This document shows positions 39,396 to 45,591 of a DNA stretch of 48,167 bases, in pieces. A program made the translations under genes and the position numbers. The notes under the pieces were generated by a model, which did no database searches, was not told the DNA's origin, and saw only the letters and a program-made list of their open reading frames with translations. Origin of the DNA: Gemmatimonadaceae bacterium (lineage in GTDB: Bacteria > Gemmatimonadota > Gemmatimonadetes > Gemmatimonadales > Gemmatimonadaceae); contig JAICJQ010000008.1 of NCBI GenBank assembly GCA_025928335.1, positions 1 to 48,167 of the forward strand, read 5' to 3'. Each line of letters begins with the position of its first letter. Position 1 is the stretch's first letter.

Positions 39396-39408
39396 GCTTG
39401 CTCGTGGC

Positions 39409-40071
39409 CTACCGCCTGCCGCTGGCCACGATGTACCCGGAGAAATGCGGTACATCCCAGCTGACGGTTCTCCCACCATCGCTGAGCTTCGTCGACATGA
39501 ACTCGTCGACGATGCCCCAGCCCGTTTGAAGATTGAATTTCGTCGTGTCCGAGAAGTAGGCGCCGGTCAGGCTCGGCGAGTATCCGTTGGGCAGCCGTTG
39601 CGCGCCCCAGTTCGTGTGATCGAGCCGTTGCACCGCCTGGAGCGGCTTCCGGAACACGACGCCGTGCGGCTGAAAATCGTACGCGATCGTGCTGCCGCCG
39701 TACGCCGTCACCGTGAAGGTCATGCTCGTGCCGCTGAACGCGCCGCTCGGGATCTGCAGCTCGAAGTCGGCCCCCGGGACGGAGATTGTACCACCATTGC
39801 TGGAAATGACCGCCGTGACCACGACCGGGCTTGCGAGCGGGGTCAAACGCAGCAGCGCCTGCACACAGTCGGCACTGTCTCGAATGGACGATCCGCTACC
39901 AGTCCCGTGATCGAGACTCGCCCGCCCAATGGGTGCCGGAGAGGCGGCTGGAGCAGTGGCTGACGTCGAATCGCCGCAGGCGACGATGACGGCGGAAAGA
40001 ATGATCGCGGCGAGCGTCGTGATCGTTTGACGTCGCGGGACGGTGGTGTTGCAGTTCGACAATGACCGCAT
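39409..40071 (-). CDS. Lipoprotein with ZU5-like domain (paralogue A)
   Basis: 220 residues from the ATG at 40071; an upstream ATG at 40149 is possible. A signal peptide ends in VIVAC with lipid-Cys at residue 32. After a Ser/Ala/Pro linker comes a beta-rich domain: NGGTISVPGADFELQIPSGAF, TFTVTAYGGSTIAYDFQPHGVVF, similar to ZU5 domains in other surface proteins. The end is HFSGYIVASGRR. The lipoprotein at 44400-44966 shows the same layout and ends HFSGYIVASGRE, so the two are paralogues. No enzyme motif is seen; a structural or binding role in the envelope is likely. Confidence 0.85.
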   Translation of the reverse strand: MRSLSNCNTTVPRRQTITTLAAIILSAVIVACGDSTSATAPAASPAPIGRASLDHGTGSGSSIRDSADCVQALLRLTPLASPVVVTAVISSNGGTISVPGADFELQIPSGAFSGTSMTFTVTAYGGSTIAYDFQPHGVVFRKPLQAVQRLDHTNWGAQRLPNGYSPSLTGAYFSDTTKFNLQTGWGIVDEFMSTKLSDGGRTVSWDVPHFSGYIVASGRR

Positions 40072-40256
40072 CGGTGACTCTCGAAGTCGAGTGAGTAGTT
40101 GATTCGTTAAGCACCGTGCGTGCCCTCGTCCCAACCAGATGAATCGCATGGACTTGCCCGATTCAGCCGATTAGAGATGTCGAAAAGCGCCAAGACTTTG
40201 ATGCAAGAATCTTTACAGCCGCAAAGAATCTTTCCTCGTGCGCGGGCGCGTTCCGG

Positions 40257-41048
40257 TCAGCGGCAACGCCGCACCGCGCGAACAAAGTTGCGACGCGAGT
40301 AGTGTCCCCCGGACAAAACGGCCGCGAGATCTTCGCCACCGAGAATGCGACGAACGATCGCTGCGTCGTCGTCGCCGGCCTGAATTCGCGCCTCGACCTC
40401 GGCGAGTGTCGTCGACAGCCAATCGATCTTGCGATCGATCGCATTGATCGCCCGTGCCACCAGACCTCGGTGAGCGTCAAACATGCGATCGGGGTCGAGG
40501 GCGCGGAGCACGCGCAGGCTTTCCACGATCGTGTACGGATTCTCCGTCGCGTGAACGGTGCGCGCTCGCACGCCGAGCCAGAGGTCACCGGTGAATGCCG
40601 TCCGCGTGGACGCGTCCCACACGATCTGATGATCCGTCGAGTGGCCCGGCGTGTGAATGCACACAAGCTCGTCGAGCTCCGGCCGACGAACGGCCGCGGT
40701 GAGTGACGTCGGCGAACCCCACACGACGCGTCGATACAACTCGATCGGCGGAAACGAGCGAAGCGTCGCTTCGGTGTCGGCGCGCAGCAGAACAGGAACG
40801 CCGAGTGCGGCGAGCGTGGCGACATTGCCCGCATGATCCTCGTGCCAGTGCGTGACGACCGCGGTTCGAACGTCGAGCGTCTGGACGGCGCGCAACAGAA
40901 CGTCCCGCGCGTGCGCGAAACCCGTGTCGACCATCACGCCGCGAACGACGTACGCACTCACGTCGATTCCAATCGCGCGACCCACCGCACTCACCATGCG
41001 CAGTCGCGTCACATCACCGTAGTGCTCGACTCGAAGCGAAGCCAGCAT
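40257..41048 (-). CDS. Metallo-beta-lactamase-fold hydrolase (glyoxalase II-like)
   Basis: 263 residues. The metal motif THWHEDH (H67, H69, D71, H72) and the following PGHSTDH and FTGDLWLG segments supply the remaining ligands, so the di-metal site seems complete. The C-terminal part (about 190-263) has KIDWLSTTLAEVEARI and GGHYSRRNFVRAV, similar to an MBL-fold group with a helical C-terminal domain. No signal peptide is seen. The reaction is not determined; glyoxalase II-like thioester or ester hydrolysis is likely. It is divergent from greA across about 110 bp. Confidence 0.9.
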   Translation of the reverse strand: MLASLRVEHYGDVTRLRMVSAVGRAIGIDVSAYVVRGVMVDTGFAHARDVLLRAVQTLDVRTAVVTHWHEDHAGNVATLAALGVPVLLRADTEATLRSFPPIELYRRVVWGSPTSLTAAVRRPELDELVCIHTPGHSTDHQIVWDASTRTAFTGDLWLGVRARTVHATENPYTIVESLRVLRALDPDRMFDAHRGLVARAINAIDRKIDWLSTTLAEVEARIQAGDDDAAIVRRILGGEDLAAVLSGGHYSRRNFVRAVRRCR

Positions 41049-41057
41049 CCCTACCGT

Positions 41058-41086
41058 TTGCCTGGGTAATGCGCGCCGAGTAACTT
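41058..41086 (+). promoter_or_regulatory. Candidate greA promoter
   Basis: TTGCCT (41058-41063) and TAACTT (41081-41086) with exactly 17 bp between them. The predicted transcript start near 41093 is 7 nt before the terminator-like hairpin and 65 nt before the greA ATG. Confidence 0.5.
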
Positions 41087-41099
41087 CTTAAAGCCTAAC

Positions 41100-41133
41100 G
41101 CGCCCGGCCTTCCGGCCGGGCGCTCAAGTTTTG
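41100..41133 (+). promoter_or_regulatory. Terminator-like hairpin in the greA leader
   Basis: A perfect 10-bp GC-rich stem GCGCCCGGCC / GGCCGGGCGC with a TTCC tetraloop (41100-41123) is followed by TCAAGTTTTG. It lies between the predicted greA promoter and its start codon. The hairpin has the form of an intrinsic terminator with a weak T-tract, which points to early termination control. The E. coli greA leader is known to produce a terminated small RNA (GraL). Confidence 0.7.
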
Positions 41134-41157
41134 TCCTACGACTATCGCGGTCCGCGT

Positions 41158-41640
41158 ATGATCGAAGCACTCAAGCAAAAGCTGGGAGAAGAGGTCGAGA
41201 AGCTCCAATATGAGCTCAACGTCACGCTTCCCAACGAGATTCGGAAGGCGGTCGAGCTCGGCGATCTTCGCGAGAACAGCGAGTATAAGGCCGCCCTCGA
41301 GCGGCAGCAGTTCGTGCAGGCGCGTTTGGGACAGCTCCGCCAGCGATTGAGCAAACTGTCGTCGATCGATCCCACCCAGATCCCGCGCGACAAAGCCGGA
41401 CTGGGATCCAAGGTCGTCGTCGAGGACCAGAAGACCGGACAGCGCGAGACGTACTACTTGGTCTTTGGCGACGCGCTCGAGTTCCAGGAAGGGCATGTCA
41501 CGATGGCGTCACCGATCGGGCGCGCGCTGCTCGGCCAGGGCGTCGGCGACGTCGCGTTTCTCAAGCTGCCCTCGATCGTGCGACAGCTGAAAGTCGTCGA
41601 GCTGAGGACGCTCCACGACGTGGACGAAGGGGATTTGTAG
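41158..41640 (+). CDS. greA: Transcript cleavage factor GreA
   Basis: 160 residues from the ATG at 41158; a TTG at 41131 would add nine residues and begin inside the leader. The N-terminal coiled coil has the acidic tip LGDLRENSEYKAALE, whose Asp and Glu hold the Mg2+ for RNA cleavage, and RLGQLRQRLS. The C-terminal FKBP-like domain has GSKVVVEDQKTGQRETYYLVFGDALE and ASPIGRALLGQGVGD. Length matches the usual 158. GreA restarts backtracked RNA polymerase by stimulating cleavage of the nascent RNA. It is preceded by an attenuator-like hairpin and is convergent with the HD-GYP gene 3 bp downstream. Confidence 0.95.
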   Translation: MIEALKQKLGEEVEKLQYELNVTLPNEIRKAVELGDLRENSEYKAALERQQFVQARLGQLRQRLSKLSSIDPTQIPRDKAGLGSKVVVEDQKTGQRETYYLVFGDALEFQEGHVTMASPIGRALLGQGVGDVAFLKLPSIVRQLKVVELRTLHDVDEGDL

Positions 41641-41643
41641 AGC

Positions 41644-43266
41644 TCAGCTCGCGATCGCGATCGCCGGCATGTGCGCCGGCAGGTTGTAGATGCGCGAGGC
41701 GCGAATCAGACGCTCGAAGCGCGCATACAACTCGGGATCGAACGTCTTGCCGCTCTCGGCGGCCATCATCATCAGCGCTTCCTCGCGCGTGAATCCGCGA
41801 CGGTAGGGGCGATCCGTCGTCAGCGCATCGAAGACGTCGGCGACGCAGACGATGCGCGCGCTGAGCGCGATCTCTTCGCCGGCGAGGCGATCAGGGTAGC
41901 CCGAGCCGTCCCACCGCTCGTGGTGGTGCCGGACCATCGGCAGAATGTCCCACGGGAATTCGATCGATGACAGCAGCTCGCCACCGGCGGCGGCGTGCTG
42001 CTCCATGATCACCCGCTCTTCCGGCGTCAGGCGCCCCGGCTTGTTCAAGATCTCTGACGGCACGGCGATCTTGCCGACATCGTGCAGCACGGCACCGATC
42101 CGGAACCAGAACATCGTGATCTCATCGAAGCCGATGTCACGGGCGAGCGCGCAGGCGTAATCCGCGACACGCTCGCAGTGGCCGCGCGTGTACGCGTCCT
42201 TCGACTCGATGTCGCGCGCCCAACGCGCCACGACGAGGTAAAAACGATCCTCGAGACGGGCGACGCGACGCTGCAGGTCGGCGAGGTTGCGCTCGGCGCG
42301 CAGGCGGGTGAACAGACGGTGCGACATCGAGAGCGCCTGAAGCGTCTCGCGATTCTTCGTCATCTTCTCGAAGAGCTCGGCCTGCTCGGTGGCCGTCTCC
42401 GCGGCGAGCAGCAGATCTTCCCGGCGGAGGGCGTTGTCGAACGCTTCCTGGAGGTGTCCTTCCGCGGCTTCGATGTCCCCGCGCGATCGGCAGATCACGC
42501 CGAGGTTCTTGAACGTCTCGCCGAGCGCCCGTTGATCGCCGGCGTCGCGCGCTTCGCGCAGCAGCGAGCCGGCCATCGTCGCGGCGCGTTCGATGTCGCC
42601 CTGCGCAATCAGCAGGCTGACGGAGCTGTTGAGGGCGAGCAAGCGATGCGGCACATCACCGGCGACGCGGCAATGGACGACAGCTTCCTCGTACGCCGCG
42701 CGCGCGTCGTCGTAGGACTCCATCTGCGTGTAGACGAGTCCCATGTTGTTGAGCGTATGGCCGATCTGCCGGTGCAGCGACTCCGCCCGGTAGATCGCCA
42801 GACTCGATCGATAGTAGTCGAGCGCTGCGGTGAGGTCGCCGCGCACGCTGGCGATCACGCCGAGGTTCTGGGCGATCATTGCCTCGAGCTGGCGGTCCTC
42901 GACGTTGACGGCGAGCAACAGCGCGCGAGCGTACATCGGCTCGGCCGTATCGAAGTCGCCCCGCATGAGATGCGTGTTGCCGATCGCGTTCACGGCATGG
43001 GCGATGTCCTCATCCGACTCGTGCGCCTCGGCGATCACGAGGGCGGCGGTCAGACAGTCGAGCGCGGTCTCGAGGTGGCCTTCGTCGAGGTACGTGCGCG
43101 CGATGCGGCGGATGATCGACGACGCGGCGACGGCGTCCCGGTCGCGGAGCAGATGAAGCGCCGTCTCGTATCGTTCGCGTGCGATCTCTCGCTGGCCGGC
43201 CGCGTCGGCGCGGCCGGCTTCGTCGATCAACGTCTCGACGTCAGGAGAGAGGTCCAGCTTACCCAT
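41644..43266 (-). CDS. TPR-HD-GYP domain protein (putative c-di-GMP phosphodiesterase)
   Basis: 540 residues. Six or more TPR units fill about 20-300 (for example AIGNTHLMRGDFDTAEPMYARALLLA), followed by a coiled linker (about 310-345). The HD-GYP domain (about 350-520) has RGHCERVADY, H395-D396 in LHDVGKIAVPSEI, HHHERWDGSGYP (H447-H449, GSGYP 454-458) and ADVFDALTTDRPYRRG. Full HD and GYP motifs suggest active c-di-GMP hydrolysis in the cytoplasm. The TPR part likely binds a protein partner. It starts 4 bp after the sigma-54 activator gene, so both are probably one operon. Confidence 0.93.
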   Translation of the reverse strand: MGKLDLSPDVETLIDEAGRADAAGQREIARERYETALHLLRDRDAVAASSIIRRIARTYLDEGHLETALDCLTAALVIAEAHESDEDIAHAVNAIGNTHLMRGDFDTAEPMYARALLLAVNVEDRQLEAMIAQNLGVIASVRGDLTAALDYYRSSLAIYRAESLHRQIGHTLNNMGLVYTQMESYDDARAAYEEAVVHCRVAGDVPHRLLALNSSVSLLIAQGDIERAATMAGSLLREARDAGDQRALGETFKNLGVICRSRGDIEAAEGHLQEAFDNALRREDLLLAAETATEQAELFEKMTKNRETLQALSMSHRLFTRLRAERNLADLQRRVARLEDRFYLVVARWARDIESKDAYTRGHCERVADYACALARDIGFDEITMFWFRIGAVLHDVGKIAVPSEILNKPGRLTPEERVIMEQHAAAGGELLSSIEFPWDILPMVRHHHERWDGSGYPDRLAGEEIALSARIVCVADVFDALTTDRPYRRGFTREEALMMMAAESGKTFDPELYARFERLIRASRIYNLPAHMPAIAIAS

Positions 43267-43270
43267 CTCG

Positions 43271-44284
43271 TCAGGCGACGGAGCTCTTGAGCGGCGACGG
43301 CCGAACCATCTTTTTCGCGATCGTCGGACGGGAGATCCCCAGCAGTCGTGCCGCGGCGGCTTGATTGCCGCCCGTGAGCTTCAGCGTGAGAGCGACAGCC
43401 TCGGCGACGATGTCGTCGAGCAGCTTGCCGCCGGGGGGGATGCGAATTTCACCCACGGCGTCGGGAGCCGGCGCGCGCGCGGTACGCCGCTGGATCATCA
43501 GATGCTCGCCGCGCACGAGCGACGAATCGGCGCTGAGAATGGCCGCGCGCTCGATCACGTTCTTCAACTCGCGAACGTTGCCTGGCCACCGGTGAACGCG
43601 CAGCGCCGCGTAGGCGTCGGGCGCGAACTCCTTGGTCTGATGATTTTCGCGGTTTTCCTGAGCCAGGAAATGACGCGCGACGACGTCGATGTCCTCGACG
43701 CGATCGCGGAGGGGCGGCAAGAAAATCGAGAAGACGTTGAGGCGGTAGTATAGATCTTCGCGGAACTCGCCGCTCGTCACGACCTGCTCGAGGATCGGAC
43801 TCGCCGCGGCAATGACGCGGCACTCTATCGAAATCTCGTCATATCCACCCAAGCGGCGGATTTGACGCGACTCGAGTGCGCGCAGCAGCTTGGGTTGGAG
43901 CAGCGGCGGGAGATGATGCACTTCGTCGAGGAAGAGCGTGCCGGAGCCGGCCAGCTCGAGAAGCCCCTGCTTGCGGGCGTGAGCACCGGTGAAGGCGCCG
44001 CGCTCGTGTCCGAACAACTCCGACTCGAGAAGTGAGTCAGGGATCGCCGCGCAATTGATCGCGACAAAGGGTTCGTCGGCCGCGGGACTCGCGTAATGAA
44101 TGCCTCGCGCGAAGAGCTCTTTTCCCGTGCCGGTTTCGCCGATCAGGAGAACTGTCGTGCGGCGGGCCCCCGCCACTTGCTGCGCGAGTCGTACAGCTTC
44201 GCGCAGCAGCGGGCTCTCGCCGATGATGTTCTGAAATCCGAACGGCTCCGGAGCAGCTGTCTGCTCGGCAGTGTCGTTGGCCAA
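43271..44284 (-). CDS. Sigma-54-dependent transcriptional activator without sensor domain
   Basis: 337 residues from a TTG start with GAGG 5 nt upstream. The AAA+ domain begins almost at once: Walker A GETGTGKE (49-56), the sigma-54 contact loop GAFTGA (96-101), Walker B GTLFLDEVHH, RLNVFSIFLPPLRDR and WPGNVRELKNVIERA. A Fis-type helix-turn-helix is at the C-terminus (GNQAAAARLLGISRPTIAKKM). There is no receiver, GAF or PAS domain, so control must come from expression level or a protein partner, as with PspF. The leader contains two nested inverted repeats that cover the ribosome site. The HD-GYP gene follows by 4 bp. Confidence 0.94.
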   Translation of the reverse strand: MANDTAEQTAAPEPFGFQNIIGESPLLREAVRLAQQVAGARRTTVLLIGETGTGKELFARGIHYASPAADEPFVAINCAAIPDSLLESELFGHERGAFTGAHARKQGLLELAGSGTLFLDEVHHLPPLLQPKLLRALESRQIRRLGGYDEISIECRVIAAASPILEQVVTSGEFREDLYYRLNVFSIFLPPLRDRVEDIDVVARHFLAQENRENHQTKEFAPDAYAALRVHRWPGNVRELKNVIERAAILSADSSLVRGEHLMIQRRTARAPAPDAVGEIRIPPGGKLLDDIVAEAVALTLKLTGGNQAAAARLLGISRPTIAKKMVRPSPLKSSVA

Positions 44285-44287
44285 CCG

Positions 44288-44349
44288 TACCTCGAGGGCG
44301 TAAGTGGAGTCCTACCGCTTACGCAGACGACGATCATGCCCTCGAGGTA
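44288..44349 (-). promoter_or_regulatory. Nested inverted repeats over the ribosome site of the sigma-54 activator gene
   Basis: The outer pair is a perfect 12-bp inverted repeat, TACCTCGAGGGC (44288-44299) and GCCCTCGAGGTA (44338-44349). The inner pair is GCGTAAGTGG (44298-44307) and CCGCTTACGC (44315-44324) with one G-T wobble. In the minus-strand mRNA the downstream outer arm contains the GAGG ribosome site just before the TTG start. Folding would hide it; alternatively, the two dyads are operator sites. Confidence 0.75.
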
Positions 44350-44399
44350 TCGGTCGGCGATTCAACGTCCGTTTATTCGGCCGGCGTTCGGGCCCTGGC

Positions 44400-44966
44400 C
44401 TATTCCCGCCCGCTCGCAACGATGTAACCCGAAAAGTGCCAGATCGGGAACACGGCGGCTCCCGCGGAGACACCGACGCTCAGCAACTCGCTGATCACAT
44501 TGTCTTTCGTCGCATCCGCGAAGTATCCGACGAAGAGTGCTCGCACATCGATCAACCCGGCGCCGACTTGCGTGCTGCCGAGGGCCTGCGTCGCGACGAG
44601 TGGAACCGGGAACTTCAACCCGTGAGGCGCGAACTCGTATGCCACGTCGCTTCCCGCAAGCGCGGTGACGGTGATGAGTTGCTTCGAGGGCAGCGCGAGG
44701 GCCGGCACGACCACCGTCAGCCCGGCGGCCGGCAGGTTGATAATGCCGCCCAACGGTCCGATGTACGCCGATGCGCTGACCGGCGACGCGAGCGGCTTGG
44801 TGCGCTGGAGCGGCGTGACGGTCGTCGACGGGATCGGCAAGCCTTTGAGCAGGAGCTCATGCGACGACGACGCCGCCGATGGCGCAGGCGCGACCGGACT
44901 GTCGCTCGTGGAGCAGCTGATGAGCAGCAGGGCCGCGAACATCGGGAGGAGAAGACGATGGCGCAT
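44400..44966 (-). CDS. Lipoprotein with ZU5-like domain (paralogue B)
   Basis: 188 residues from the ATG at 44966. The signal peptide ends LLLISC with lipid-Cys at residue 18. The beta-rich domain LGGIINLPAAGLTVVVPALAL, ITVTALAGSDVAYEFAPHGLKF aligns with paralogue A (39409-40071), and both end in HFSGYIVASGR. The GLIDVRALFVGYF region matches the GAYFSDTTKF part of A only loosely. Secreted to the envelope, function unknown. It lies upstream of the sigma-54 activator on the same strand with a 115-bp gap that contains the nested inverted repeats. Confidence 0.85.
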   Translation of the reverse strand: MRHRLLLPMFAALLLISCSTSDSPVAPAPSAASSSHELLLKGLPIPSTTVTPLQRTKPLASPVSASAYIGPLGGIINLPAAGLTVVVPALALPSKQLITVTALAGSDVAYEFAPHGLKFPVPLVATQALGSTQVGAGLIDVRALFVGYFADATKDNVISELLSVGVSAGAAVFPIWHFSGYIVASGRE

Positions 44967-45167
44967 ACGGCGGGTCGTGTCGGGTTGGGGTGAGTGCGAG
45001 TGAGTGGTGCGAGAAGCCGCGGGGTCCCGGGGGGAAACAGCCCACGATTCCGCGGATACCCTAAGCAGCGAATGTGCCTCGGCCCCAACGCCCACCGCAC
45101 GAACGAGTTACCGGAAATCACCGTCGATCGCGCCGATGCCATTGTCAAATATTGTGACTCACCGTTT

Positions 45168-45180
45168 TTACATGGTGTAA
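45168..45180. promoter_or_regulatory. Candidate PadR operator
   Basis: A dyad TTACA-TGG-TGTAA in an AT-rich patch, 75 bp before the PadR start codon. PadR-family regulators usually bind short ATGT/ACAT-type dyads and repress themselves. The rest of the 288-bp gap 44967-45254 shows no gene. Confidence 0.4.
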
Positions 45181-45254
45181 GAAATCTTGACGGATGCTTG
45201 ACCGGCCGTGCGCGCCATGCCAACTTCCCCATACCAAGTACGGGGAGAAAACGG

Positions 45255-45587
45255 ATGGCCTCGGGTCCGATGGACCTCCTGCAAGGCACGCTCGACGTTC
45301 TCGTCCTGCGCGCCCTCCGGCTCGGACCGATGCACGGCTACGCGGTCTCGCGGTGGATCCGCGAGCGGACCGATGGCGTCCTGGAAATCGAGGACGCGCC
45401 GCTCTACAAAGCGCTGCACCGCCTCGAGCGAGCAGGCCACGTCGCCGCGGACTGGGGCTTCTCTGAGAACAATCGACGCGCGCGGTTCTATCGACTCACC
45501 ACGGACGGCCGACGCCAGCTGAAGGACGAAGAGGCCGCGTGGCGGCGCTACGCGGGTGCGGTGTTCAAAGTGCTCGAGCCGGCGTGA
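45255..45587 (+). CDS. PadR-family transcriptional regulator
   Basis: 110 residues from the ATG at 45255, with GGGGAGA about 8 nt upstream. The winged-helix signature is MDLLQGTLDVLVLRALRLGPMHGYAVSRWI followed by LYKALHRLERAGHVAADW and the wing RARFYRLTTDGRRQL. This short PadR type (subfamily with about 110 residues) is the usual companion of the large duplicated permease in Gemmatimonadota and Acidobacteriota. The permease gene begins 4 bp after its stop, so the regulator probably controls its own operon. The inducing molecule is unknown. Confidence 0.94.
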   Translation: MASGPMDLLQGTLDVLVLRALRLGPMHGYAVSRWIRERTDGVLEIEDAPLYKALHRLERAGHVAADWGFSENNRRARFYRLTTDGRRQLKDEEAAWRRYAGAVFKVLEPA

Positions 45588-45591
45588 CGCA

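Noticed and set aside
44143-44337. 64-residue frame starting within the sigma-54 activator leader
   Set aside because: Out of frame with the activator, Arg/Ser-rich, no ribosome site; its start lies inside the inverted repeats. A leader-peptide role cannot be excluded but has no support.
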